This document shows, in pieces, positions 27,171 through 43,999 of a stretch of 64,000 nt of DNA. This DNA is from Setaria digitata (taxonomy: Eukaryota; Nematoda; Chromadorea; Rhabditida; Setariidae). Made by a program: the position numbers and the translations under genes. The notes beneath the pieces were generated by a model. The model was not told where the DNA came from, did not search any database, and saw only the letters and a list, made by a program, of their open reading frames with translations. The stretch lies in contig RCAB01000261.1 of the NCBI GenBank assembly GCA_003640385.1, positions 25,437 to 89,436 of the forward strand, read 5' to 3'. How positions within the stretch are numbered: the stretch's first letter is position 1; each line of letters opens with the position of its first letter.

Positions 27171-28063
27171 TCAACGCCTCAGCAAGCAACTTAATGGCGA
27201 GAATTCACATTCTTCCCAATGATAACCTGTAAAAAGCAAATAATAAATCATTTGATTTGCATTAACAGCTGTTATCAGTTCAATCAGACATTTAAGTTTA
27301 AAAAAAAAAAAAATTATTTGCCAGAATTGCAAATTATCATTATTGAATAACTATCCCACAATATTTCGGTACAACATGTAGGAAACTTATAATGAATGCT
27401 TGGAATAATTTCAATTAAGCGATGATTTTGAAATTTTTGGTAAAATTTTAACACTAGCACATTTCGCTTTATATCTGCTCTTTTTCAAAATGATAAAAAT
27501 CAATTTGCTTCTTAAAAAAAAAAAAAAAAAAAAAATAGAAAATAAAAAAAAGCGTTCTAATGGTAAGTAACAAATTAATCAATTAAATTTATAAATTTAT
27601 CAATTAACGCTAGAAGTGATAAGTGATAGGAATGATTCGTGTGGTATTTTAGAAATTCATTCAGAAGCAGAATATCAATTATCGCTTGAAAGTGCTTACA
27701 ATTTATGCATACTATATTATCAACATTCTGATTTTTAGTTGTTTCTGGTAATCTTTTTCCTTGATTATTTCTGATTTTTGCTTAAATTTTTTTTTTTTTT
27801 TGCAAAAGCTAATAATATTTTTATTAATTATAATTTAATACTTTATAATGGTTAATATTCAAAAATTTGATTTAAATACTTATTTTTGAAGTCAAAAGTG
27901 CAAATTTAAGTATGAATTTAAATAAAATTCATGACCAGAAAACAATCTTACCTTTATGCACTTCACGTTTATCAAAATCTTCCATAATTGGATTATTTCC
28001 ATCGTACATCTGCTCCTGATGATAATCACCGAACTTCCATGGATATAATTTTAAAAACATTGC
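27171..28063 (-). CDS. Allatostatin-C-like neuropeptide precursor, 3' part (partial)
   Basis: Two minus-strand exons: 28063-27952, then 27226-27171 ending in TGA. The junction is a consensus GTAAG donor with a TTTTACAG acceptor, phase 1. Only one frame of the first exon is open. It encodes AMFLKLYPWKFGDYHQEQMY, then a short acidic spacer, then DKR. The KR is followed by EVHKGYHWEE, then CEFSPLSC, LLRR and stop. A KR site, a peptide with two Cys six residues apart, and terminal RR form the layout of a single-copy neuropeptide precursor. CEFSPLSC matches arthropod allatostatin-C (CYFNPISC) at Cys1, Phe3, Pro5, Ser7 and Cys8. The expected product is a secreted, disulfide-cyclised peptide of about 20 residues acting on somatostatin/allatostatin-C-type receptors; this is inference. 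The signal-peptide exon was not found. Two 12-base mini-exon candidates with perfect splice signals (28700-28689, 28894-28883 approximately) keep the frame. The DNA patch at 26950-26996 may be an alternative end. Confidence 0.5.
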
Positions 28064-30891
28064 CTGAAATTTTTATTTCACTTCTTAATCAATTCCTAAT
28101 TATGGCAATTGTTGAAAATGTTCTTTTCATTTACTCGTAGCAAAAGTTAGTAAAAGAAAATATTTTTGATCATTAGATAATGCAAAAGGTTAGTAGTTAG
28201 TTAACAAAAATTTATAAATAATATTTTCTCATTTCTATATTATACAAATGTGCAAAATAGCCGTGAAATTTAAATTACCGTCGTAAAATTTTATTTGATT
28301 ACATTTTTCTTCTTTTTTTGTTTCTCAAAATAAATTTTAATGTGATAATTAACAATTAGGCAAACAGATTAGATGAAAAATGATAAATTAGGATGAAATT
28401 TGAAAGAAATTTTAAATGTTTTGCTAAACTCTTAAAATTTGACAATTTTATATTCCGATTTTTTCCTGCAACATTACGACATGTGAAAAATTATTATTCA
28501 TTTATATCTGATAATCAATTTAAAAAGGAAAAAAAAAAATGAGTGAGATGGTAATTTCGAAAATTTTATTTTTGTTAGCATTTTAGGTGACCAAAAAATG
28601 CATAAATAAAATGATAATTTACATGAACAGATTGCTGAATTGAAAGAATAATGATTGTTAAGCAAAATACTTGGTGAAACATCTTACTCCTTGGATGACC
28701 TGAAATATTTAGCAGTAATCATTGATAATGCGAACTGATAAAATAACGAATTATTTTAACACCTGTAATCAACACATTAATTATAAGTACCAATAGATTT
28801 TTGTCAAATATATACTGAAACAGTGCAAAATTACGATACTAGCAATGCGTTACAATTTAAAATTACAATGATATCGGTGGTACTTACGATTTTCTTATGC
28901 TATAAACATTTTAAGTATTATAATATTTAAATATTATATTGATACTGTCAGTATTATGATGCAATCAAAAATAATAACGATATCACAATATTATCATTTT
29001 ATAAAATTGCAAAATAATATGAAATATATTTGGCATTAATTGAATGATTGTTTTATTGTAATTTTCTTCTTTTCTTTTTTTTTTTTTTATTCCTTTCACA
29101 TCATTTACAGTGTTTTTCTTATTTCATTTATCATCGTAATACAATATTGGTATCATTTTATTTTGCTTATCGTTACATCTATCATTATCATTATTTTTTT
29201 TTTTGCTGTTAGAGATTGAACAGTAAAGAGTTGAGGAATGAAAATAAAGAAGAACTCTAAGATACTGATCAATTTTCAATGAAAAATTTTCACTAATGCT
29301 TAAGCTTGTGATATTTATCATCATCCAATTATCATTGTCATAAATTTCGAAATATATCGGCCTTTTGAGGGATTATTTAAAATCGGATTTAAATTAAAAA
29401 TTGAATTAAATCAATTCAATCTGTATTTGAAATGATCGTTGCAATGCAGTAAAATATTTATTTAATTATGCAAAATTTAAAGAATTAAATTATTAAATTT
29501 TATTGTAGAAAAAGTTCTTTTTCTTTTTTGCATTTGAATTAATAAATATTAGTTTTTAAATATGGTTAATTAGAATTTTATATTGCAAAAATTATACTTA
29601 ATATTCTAAATTGTGATTTTTTGTAAGACTTCAACTAATAATTTTCAAGCAGCTTCTACATCTCTTCATTTTTGCTTTTTTGATCGTAATTCTTGAATCG
29701 TTAATCTTGAATCGCTACCTTCTTGAAATATTAGCATAATAAATAATTAACAAATGCTTATCGTGAAAAATTTTCTGATTATGCGGAATTGCTTAAGAAT
29801 AGATTACCGTTAAATTTTCATTAATTTTCATTTATATTTTTCTTCTTCTTTTCAGTTAAATTAAACTTTAAAATATTTTATAAATTGTAGTAAACTGAAA
29901 AAATAGGAAACTTTTTTTTTAATTTCTAATATTCTCTGTTAAAATTTTATTTTATAAAATTAATTAATTATTGAAGGTAGAGAAAAATTTTACGGATGAC
30001 AACCTTTTTTTTACGAATGATAAAAAAAATCTTTACGAATGATAAGAATTTCGTTGCAATCAAAAGAATCTGAGAGGAAATTTTTATTAATTAGAGAATC
30101 AATTAATCAGTAAATATTCAGAACAAAAAGAAAAATTGCCAACTAAATTCTTCTTTTTCTTGCCCATCTTAGAAACCAAAATCAAAATTTTTAGCAACAA
30201 GAAAATTTTATTGCATGGTTTATCATCTGTTATCAATTTGTCACTATCAGTCATTATTTGATAAAATAAAGTAATTGATGAAATTTGTAAAAAAAAAAGT
30301 GTATAATGAGCTTTTTATCAATAATTTTGTAATCTTTTTTTACATTTTGTGTTTTATATATATATATTTTTTTCTTTTATCTTTTTTTTTTTTTTTTTTT
30401 TGCAGTTTTGCAAATAAAAAGACGAAGCCAAAATAATTCAATAATATATTTAATTCTATTAATATATAATTTTCATTAAATTCTTTCAATTATTTGATGT
30501 TACTCAAATAACCTTTTTTGACTGATATCTTCAATTGGCAAGTGGTGAAAAAAAAAAAAAAAAAAAAAAGGTTACTAATAACACTTCGAAAATTAGTGAT
30601 ATAATTAGGCCATAATGAGAATGAATGGTGATAATAAGCTGAATAAAAGTTTGCAAATGGGAAAAAAACTTCCCAAATGGAAGAAAGTCAAAAGAAGAAG
30701 AAAAAAAAAAAATTACTAATAAAAATAATAATAATGAGTATTAGAGAGTTTGATAAAGCAGCAATAGTTGCATTATCATTAGTATTATCATGCTAGCACA
30801 ATATTATCAATATTCTCCGGAAAGTTATAACAATTTTTTCTTCTTTTTTTTTTTTTTTTTTTTCCAAACACAAATATTTTGTCCTACAAAT

Positions 30892-31071
30892 ATGCAGGAA
30901 TATTTGTTGAGTTCAACAAGATATCCTATAGAAAGAGCCAATTGCAAACAACTCTTAAAGTACTTATTCTTATTCTTTATTGCCTCAAAAACGGAAGCTA
31001 AATTTTATTGTGTAAAAGAAAAAGTAAACTTTGAAATGATCCAATGTCCATATAAACTAATTCCTCAATAA
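30892..31071 (+). CDS. Small ORF with possible signal peptide (doubtful)
   Basis: A 59-residue open frame starts at the ATG at 30892. A hydrophobic stretch LLKYLFLFFIASKTEA is followed by a short tail with two Cys (KFYC...IQC) and a TAA stop. It would fit a small secreted peptide. There is no splice support, no recognisable family, and ORFs of this length are expected by chance here. A long T-run lies just upstream. Confidence 0.15.
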   Translation: MQEYLLSSTRYPIERANCKQLLKYLFLFFIASKTEAKFYCVKEKVNFEMIQCPYKLIPQ

Positions 31072-33094
31072 CTGAAAGTTTAAAATTATAATAATGCAAG
31101 GATGAAATCGAATCATTCGTAATTTAGCCGCTGATTGAATTTTATTATAATCTGCTGATGACGCAAAATCGTTTCCTAATTTGTTAATGATTAATTTTTC
31201 TTTTTTTTTTTTTTTTTTTTTTCTTTGCAATTTAAGAAAGAGAAAAGATTGTTTCTGAATTCAATTCATTTAAAATGAAAATATCATAATAAATGATAAA
31301 ACATGGCAATTATAATAATAGCAGAAATGAATATGTTCATTTTTCGTACTACTGCTAAGCATTTTTCCATTTATGCTTATAATTTAATTCAAAAAAGAAA
31401 AAAAATCTGACCTAAATTAATATTTAAATTTATGATTCTCAAAATTTTAAATATTATATCGAGAATGATAATGATGAGATGATTATTTGTTAAAATAATT
31501 AAAGCTATTACAGGAAATGTCACTTTCTTCTATCAATTTCTCATTGCTTTAAATTTGCATTTACTTATTTATTTCCAAATTTTGGCTATTAATAAATTTG
31601 AAACTGAAATTAAGAATACAATATTTCATAACAGATTTATCTTGATTCTTGTAATGGTACATTTCAAATGGACAAATAAAATTATCACATTTGAACTGAA
31701 AAAAAAAAAAAAGGAAAAGGGAAGAATAAGTGAACTACAAAATTTTTTTTTTTTTTTTTCTAAATTATCCTCATTTTTCTCACTTCCTCTTTTTTTTTTT
31801 CATGATAATACTTTTCAGTTTTATCTTGCTCATTTTTTTTTTTTTTTTTAGTTTAATTGGAAAAAACCATTAATTAATACCGAGAAGTATACTGTAGGTA
31901 ATAGTATGCGGTATTTTGAAACTTTAATTACTTCCTGTGCAACTGCAGCAAACAAGTCTTTTTTTTCCTTTTTTTTTTTAACCAATTATTTCATAATCAA
32001 TATGATAAATGGATTCTATTCCAATACAGAAAACTTCTGCTACAGATCAATTAACAAAAGCAATAATTAGCTCTTTATTTAATCTGTGTAAATGCTTGTT
32101 GATCAGTATGATGTGATTCAAATGATTGTCACTTGATATATCATAATTTGATTTTCCTTATTTGATATAACATGATCCTCCTGATCATCATTACTTGTCA
32201 TATCAGTCTTCTGCTGATAATAATTTAATACCTTCTAACTTAACTAATTATACTTTCAGACTTTGCTAATTATTATAACTATTAATACTAAATATCAATA
32301 AAATGATAACTATTAGCGATATAATTTGGAAAGAAATTAAATTAATACCTAGATAATAAGCTATAGCATGGTAGATTATCATTGATCAGTTAATCAATTC
32401 ATTCATAAAATTAGTATTATCTTAAATGATTTATTTTTTTAAATGATTCAGACAATATGTAGCAGTTGATCAAACACTAATGCTATTATAAATCAGTTAG
32501 GAAATTATTAAAAATTAGACAGAAAAAAAATCTTTTGGCCTGCTAATTATAAATCTATTCATTGCTTCTATGGAAGCTTAATTAGCAGTTCAGATTTAGA
32601 AATGTCAGGCATTTCAAATTTCTAACATAAATTATAATTATATCGTTTCATCACAAATCATTTCTATAAAACAGAATATTTGCTTCATTAACCTTTGATA
32701 ATGGAAAAAAAAAAACTTTTAAAAAAAGCATTTCATCTATTAAACAAACAACTATAGCATTGTTTCGGCAAATAAATTCTAATTAATTGGAATGAATTAA
32801 AAGGAAGTAAACTGTCTTAATTATGCTTTCCTTTTTTTTCAGTTCCTTTGAAAATGGATTTTTTTTTTTGTTGATACGGAAATTATGATAAAGTATTGTT
32901 TTTAATTTCAAGTGTTCCTATCCATAAACCATTAGTCGAGATAATATTTAATGCTACCTTTTATTTTTAGTTTTGCTGATAATTATATGTATATTATATA
33001 TCATATCACAGTGATCACTATTAATTTTAGCACTAAAATTCTAGCTTTTCCATATAAGGGATAATACGCTAAAAATGCTAATGATTTATATATA

Positions 33095-33100
<6 letters not shown>

Positions 33101-33141
<41 letters not shown>
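33101..33141. repeat. (TA)n microsatellite
   Basis: Uninterrupted TA dinucleotides, preceded by a shorter imperfect TA stretch from about 33086. Confidence 0.9.
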
Positions 33142-33143
<2 letters not shown>

Positions 33144-36100
33144 TTTAATTAAAACGCATAAAAAGTATTTACAACTAAAACATAATATCAGAACAACAAA
33201 ATGCAAAAATCATGAGCAAATAATTAAAAACTAGAAGAAATATATTGATTATCCTGAATCGAAAAACACCAAAAGATACAGTTATTAATTACAAATAGTT
33301 GATCATTTAAATAAATAAAACGCATATACATTGTCATTAATTCTTTAAACATATAAATTGTCGCGAAATAAAAAAAGAAAAAAAATGTATATATTAGAAA
33401 AAAAGGACGCAAAAATTTCGAAAAATTAATTTCAAATATTTGCTAGTTTCTTGGCATTTCTTTCATTAACCACAGTTTAGCAAAAGTGAATAACTGCAAT
33501 TTACGTTTACCGTTAATTATACTCAAAAATTACAATTTGAAAAATAATCATATCAGTCTGATAGGAAGCGAAGTCTGAACTCCAGAGAAACTTCTCAAGT
33601 TCCAGTCACTCAGAGATCTTCTCTCATTTGCATACGACTCATTTAGTAATTTTTTAGTTAATTCAAAATTATTCAACAAAAAAAAAAAAAACAGCATTCA
33701 TTTCGGGAAAATAAATTGGAATTTTTGAAAAAAAAAAGAACAAAAATTTACTGCTATAATTTATCGAAACAAAAAAAAAAAAAATTTAATTATTTTTCTC
33801 TTCCACATTTTCTTCTCGCTGTTTTTTTTTTTGACAATTATTAGAAAAAAAAAAAAAAAAAAGGAAGAAGAAAAGAAAAGAAATGAAAGGAAACTTGTTA
33901 GTGTTGTTAAACTGTACAGATAAGATGAGCTGAAAGGAAGAAATAAAAGTATAAAAGAAAACGAATCGTTTCATAATAATTTATAAAATTAACTAAATTA
34001 TTTGCTGAAATGTCGGAAAAAAAAAAAAAAAACTTTTTCAATTTGTGTCACTTCATCGTTATCATCGTAATGATTGTTATTAATTATGGAGAGGATGTTG
34101 GAATAATGAATCAGTGTGCTTTGGAAATTATCAGATTTTCTGCTTACTAAAGGCAGAAAAGAATTCAGAAAAAGTTTTCCCTGAAAAACAACGTAAAATT
34201 GATAAATTATCAACATTTTATCGTATCATATAATATCATTTTCAGTGTCAGATTAATGTTACCACATCAAAATTTTACATTACAAAAAGAATAACTCTAA
34301 ATACTGATAAGTTAAGCAAACCAAAAAATGATCAAACTTATCAGGAGTTTTTTTAAAAGCGAAAAGAAAAAGAGATGCAGCGATCGGCTTAATGGTCTTC
34401 ATAAAACTAAATAGAATACAAACTTTTCTTTTCTTGCACTTTTTACAATTTGTATACGAGGGAAATTTCCCGGGTAACTTTCGCTGGATAAAACGGAGTA
34501 CAGAGAGTAGTCGAAAATTTTTACATTAGTATTTATTTAAATTTAAATTGAATTTTAAATTATTTCGGAGAAGGAAATCACTTGATGAAGTTGACAATGA
34601 ATATAATGAAATGATATACAAAACTGATAGCAGAATATAAATTTACAAATCGGTACTGAATTATTTATATTTTACTAAGTGCAAATTTGAATTAAATTTT
34701 AAATGTTTCAATCCATTTTCTTCAAAATTTTGCGATGCGATTTTTATTTCGTGTATAATTTAATCGATGAAATAGAAAATTTACTTAATTCAAAATCACA
34801 TTTTTTTTTTCCGCTTGGTACTATGAAGCAAGTTCGTGCTTTTAGGAGAAGGAATTTTAGAATGCATTATCGAGCTTTGATTTTTCTCAATTATATTTTT
34901 TTTTTTTTCTCAACTCAATTAAACAAATCAGACATCAAAAAAATCTAACAAATTCAATTCTGTTACAGAATTTATAAAATTTTTTTGAAAGGTCGTTGAA
35001 AATTTACTAATTTAGAAATAAACGAATCAGCCAATCAATCAATTCCACGCTGTGGTTTATTATCTTGATTTAAAAAATTTTCACAAAAAGACGCAAAAAT
35101 TCAGAGAAATATAACAAAGAATTGGGCAGTAAATTAGTACTTATATTAATCTTAATTATAAGAGACTCAGCTAAGTGGTATCATTGAAAATTTAATAATT
35201 TTGAGCTTTTCAAGTAACAATAAACAACCATATTTCTTGCACCCATTAGGTCTAATAGCTAAATTGTGTCTAGGCTATATCAATATTACACATCGATTAA
35301 TCTTGGCAGTTTTGTCAATGAGAAAAAAAAAAAAAAATTAACAAACTTTTTGAAAGAAAAAAAAAAATGAAAATGTTAAATGTTAAAATTTAAAAAGACA
35401 ATAAAAACATTGTTAAAATTACATTTTGAATTAAGGAAATATAATTTGTTTTACACAAAAATTATACGATTTATTTCCTTCATTTTTATCATAATTTACA
35501 AGATTATTCTATCAAAATTGTAAAAAGCGATAAAAATTAAAAGTAAACAAAATAAACAAACAAATGCGATCTAAAATTTGGCACTCCTCTAAATCATTAC
35601 ATCCATTTTTCTGATTTATAAAATTCTTGTAAAAATAGAATATACAACCAAAAATCGTTCATGTTAAAAAAAAAAAAAAAGATGTATTCAGAAATCTACA
35701 ATGATTATCACAATTCTTATAGGCTTAGAGACCTGTTCTAATTAATTAATGATAAATTATAAACTTTCATTTTGATATGAAGTGTGAATTTGTTTACAAT
35801 GAATTGTAGTAATTTTGATAATTCCATTAACGTTTGGCAAATAAGACAAATTTGATCGCTTTAGTTGCTTTATATAATCCTTGAAAAATTTTTGACTAAT
35901 GCATTGCCGTTATTGTATTTGCATTATCAATATAGGTGATGATAATTTTAACATTCTGATATGATAACATTTGTAATGAATTCTTATATGATAATTTATT
36001 ATTCTCATAAATATTTTTGTTAAAATTATTTTCATATAAATAATAAAAACTTTACAGTAATTTTTTTTTTTTTTACTTTTAACTTCGAAATATTTTACAA

Positions 36101-36146
36101 TAAACATTAAATTAATAAAATAACAATCTTGTTTAATCCGAAAATG

Positions 36147-40618
<4,472 letters not shown>

Positions 40619-40650
40619 TCACCGTCGTATGTAGATGTTATTTCTTTCCC

Positions 40651-40719
40651 CTACCGAAATACTTTACTTTGCCCGGAAACTGCACCGGAAATGCTCGGAA
40701 TATTCCCGTGAATTGCCAT
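40651..40719 (-). promoter_or_regulatory. Upstream ORF in the leader of the K2P channel mRNA
   Basis: A 22-codon ORF (MAIHGNIPSISGAVSGQ... ending FR, then TAG) lies wholly upstream of the channel ATG at 40612; its stop is 38 bases before that ATG. A good acceptor (CTCCACTTCAG, exon from 40727) makes it the first ATG in the mature leader, whether cis- or trans-spliced. The block is richer in G and C than its flanks. Translation of this uORF would be expected to reduce channel synthesis; this is inference. Confidence 0.4.
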
Positions 40720-41149
40720 AAACAAATCTGAAGTGGAGATAAATCCTGTTAATGTTAGCAATTTCATTAGATTATTGCATAGTACTGTTGGATAAGGAAT
40801 ACGAGAAATGTCGAATTCGCTCTTTTCATTCAAACAAATCAAATTTATTCATTAAAATCTATTTTGGAAAAAGGAGAAAAGATTTCTGGCAAAATAATTA
40901 GATTAAATTAAAGAAATTTAACGACAACTGACACATTAAAATGAATGATTGTAAGCCTAAATAGTTCTGGCCGTTGACCATTCATTGGCTAGTAAATTAG
41001 TTTGCTGATTAATTAAACTTGCAGGCCAAAATTTCTTAGTTTTTTTTTTTTCTCAAACGCAAGAAAAAAAATTTCTGGCCAGTTGAAACTTTTGCTAATT
41101 AGCAACAAGCTTCTTTTTTTTTTCAATAGTTGAAGTTGAAAGAGCTGAG

Positions 41150-41580
41150 AGAGAGAAACCAGAAGTGAAAGTTGGGATCAGGTAAAAAGCGTGGACAGAG
41201 GGAAGATACGACGGATGTGGAGTACGGGAGATGCGGAAATAGACGAGCATATGGAGAACAGACGGGAAATACGTAGAGTGCGTGAAATAAGCGTTGATAC
41301 GGAAGAAGATAAGCGAGAACATGGCAGATACGAAGATAGGGACGGGAAACGTAATCTACGTGGGATAAAAGTGGATGCGGAGGATAAGTGGGGAGAGGAG
41401 GGAGAAGCGGAGACAGAGGATATGGAAGATGAGTAATGTACGTGGGATAAGCGTGAATATGCAGGATAAGCAAGGGATACGGGAGATAGGCGTGATACGT
41501 AATGTACGTGGAATAAGCGTGGATATGAAGGATAAGCGGAGATAAAAGATATAGGGGCAGAGGTACAAAACGTCAGTGAT
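41150..41580. repeat. G/A-rich degenerate repeat with GGATAAGCG(T)GGATA units
   Basis: Recurring words such as GTGGGATAAG, GGATAAGCGTGGATATG, GATACGGGAGATA and AATGTACGTG occur in irregular order. The composition is strongly purine-biased and much more G-rich than its surroundings. Open frames across it on both strands are composition artefacts. Confidence 0.65.
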
Positions 41581-41709
41581 TGTAATGTAATGGTAGCAAA
41601 GAGGAGGCGAAAAAGAAAATATTATGGAAAAAAGAGAACGAAGAAAATTTTTTTTTTTTTTTTTTTTCTTTATAGGAACGATCTAACTTTTGTTGAAAAT
41701 TAATTATAG

Positions 41710-41900
41710 CATTCCGTTGAGATGAGTGAGCAAGCAGGAAGAAAGCAAGAAAGAAAGCATGCAGAGAGGAAGTGAAAAGCAAGCTAAAAGTGAAAAAGCA
41801 CGCAGAAGGTAAACGAAATGCAAACAAGAAGAAGGCAAAAAGAGCATGAAAAGTAAGCAGAGAGAGAGCAAAAAGCATGCAGAAAGAAAGCAAAATGCAA
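41710..41900. repeat. Purine-rich degenerate repeat of AGAAAGCA(T)GCA units
   Basis: Repeated words GAAAGCAAGAAAGAAAGCATGCAGA, GCATGCAGAAAGAAAGCAAAATGCAAGC and related forms, spaced irregularly. The antisense frames read as Phe/Leu/Ser/Ala-rich repeats and are not taken as genes. Confidence 0.6.
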
Positions 41901-43917
41901 GCAATGCGTTATTTGCAAACTGCATTCAAACGTGAACGTGTACTTAATATTTAAAAGCATTAAAAAAAGATGAAAAAACACACAGACACACACGCACACG
42001 CGCACACATATTTCAGTGTATGCACATACACGTCAACAGACACGTCATTAACGTATGTGAGTTTGATTTCAGATGGCAAAAAGACAATTGGACTGAAAAG
42101 TAGCTAAACAATAATTAATAATTATTAATCCTTAATTATTTATTTTTTTTTTAAAGTAATTCAATGATTTTTTCTTTTCGGTTTAATTTTAAATTAAATA
42201 ATAATTTTTGCATTAAATTTGAAAAAAAACGAAAGGTTTAATTAAATGCTAGGCTGATATTGTGTGGCAAAATTTTGTTTGTCAAAAAAAATAAAAAGTA
42301 TTTCTTCTTTTTTTTTTTTTTTTTCAATTTATTAAGAAGAAATTCTTTTCTTTTTTTACTCTTGCATATTTATTCGTTTCTCGAACAATATCAAATCATT
42401 TCATGTTAATTGTGGCATGATGTAATAGAAAAAGTGATAATTAAATGTGATTAATTAATTAATTAACAATTAACAAATAAAATGCGATCATTTCCAGTTT
42501 TTCCATTTTTATTTCTGCATGATTGCCTAATACGGGAGGTCGAACTAGTCAATTAATTAATTAGTTAATGGGGAACTAAATAAGTGAATAAAGCTAATAG
42601 TGGGCAATGCGATGATCCACATGTAATTTTTCACCATATATTGTTTCAGTAATTAAATTAAATTTATTAATTAGCCTAGTAACAATTAGCCAGATTTTAT
42701 TTCTGAATGAATAAAAATTGCTCTTTCGAGCTTTATTAGTATAAATTAGGCTAAAATTACAATTAGTAATATGAGATCAATTAAGTTTTTTTTTTTTTCT
42801 TTTCAAAGATATTTTGTAAATTTGTTTTTCTTATTTTATTCTTTCTTACAAAAATTAATTATTTGAACCAAAATTAGTATAGTAAAATAAAACATATATG
42901 AGAAAATAATTTGTTTGTGAGTTTCGCTTTTTTTTTTTCTTTTTCTTCTTCATATCTATCGCTGCTAGCAATAAATAATCTTGATAGATTTGCGGCAAAG
43001 ATTAGAAAAGTGAAAATATAAACGGCTAAAAAAAAAAAAAAAAAAAGAAAAGAAAAAATGAAAGGAAAACATTTAAATTTTCCGCCAATATTGGAACGAA
43101 AAACGTCTAAAATAATTTTGATAAATTAATTTATTATTAAAATAAATCAACAATTTTAGTTTTTTTTGAAAGTTTATATTTCTCAAAGAAAATAAAAAAA
43201 CAAAAAGAAAATTCCAAATTTGAAAAAATTTATAACAGTTGAAAAAAAAGAAAAAACACTCAAGTAGAAGAATATTAATTAACAAAATTTATCAGTATAC
43301 AACAAAAATGAAAAATAAGCAACGAATATAAAGTACTAGAAATATTTGGAAATTTTATCAATACTAAAAAAAAAGGCAAATTATAGGACCCATTATGGAA
43401 TACCTGATTAATAAAGAAAATTTTCGATTGAATTTAAAACTAATCACTGAAATCATTTCCAATCATTTCCTGTTACCATAGAAGGAAGGAAGTTTCAGTT
43501 AAAATTTTCAAATTTTTTTGAGATAATTTTAGCAAATTTGATGTTTTTGCAATTTCAATTGAATTTATTGCAACAATTTTAAAAAGTTACTTATCAACAT
43601 AATAACGTTAGAAAAAAAGAAATAAATTTCATCTTGTAATCAAAATTGAATTGTTGAGACTGGATGAAATCATTGGATCTTATGGCGATAAATGTTAAAT
43701 TAGCAACTGTAACAAATATCAATAATAGCATTGAAAATGATAATTGTTATCATTACTGATAATAATAAAATATATCATAAAAATAATATTTGCTAGAAAC
43801 AATTATTTTTAGAAAAAGCAGCAATGCTTATTGATAATTTGCTAAATTAAATTATTATTCCGCATAAAGTAGTCATGCATTTAATAAAATGCTTCTAGAA
43901 ATGACAAACTGTTTCAG

Positions 43918-43999
43918 TATTTCAATTACGGAATTCCGTCTTACTCGAGAAAAGAAAATATCGAACATTGAAAATGAAAGATTAGTTAGAACCACACAG
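43918..43999 (+). CDS. Isolated exon-like segment (unassigned)
   Basis: Flanked by a CTGTTTCAG acceptor and a CACACAG|GTTATC donor, 82 bases, open in one frame (ITEFRLTREKKISN..., ending LVRTTQ). No neighbouring exons were identified. It could be a real exon of an unmodelled gene or chance. Confidence 0.15.

Larger units (their letters stand above)
28064..36146. other. Gene-poor interval upstream of the neuropeptide-like exons
   Basis: About 8 kb of AT-rich sequence in which the missing 5' end of the neuropeptide-like gene should lie. Contents worth naming are a TA array (33101-33141), a GC-richer patch with a hairpin and an ATTTGCAT octamer (33540-33640), a patch with the palindrome GGGAAATTTCCC at about 34462-34473, and a 60-codon ORF with a signal-peptide-like start (30892-31071, plus strand). 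No complete gene was found. Confidence 0.45.

Noticed and set aside
34340..34520. Minus-strand frame with MKTIKPIAASLFLFAF as the missing signal peptide of the neuropeptide-like gene
   Set aside because: The hydrophobic core is weak, the only in-phase donor (TTTTTTG|GTTTGC) is poor, and it would need an intron of about 6 kb, far longer than any other here.
41123..42005. Minus-strand ORFs rich in Phe, Leu, Ser and Cys
   Set aside because: Antisense of purine-rich degenerate repeats; the apparent protein repeats follow the DNA repeats.
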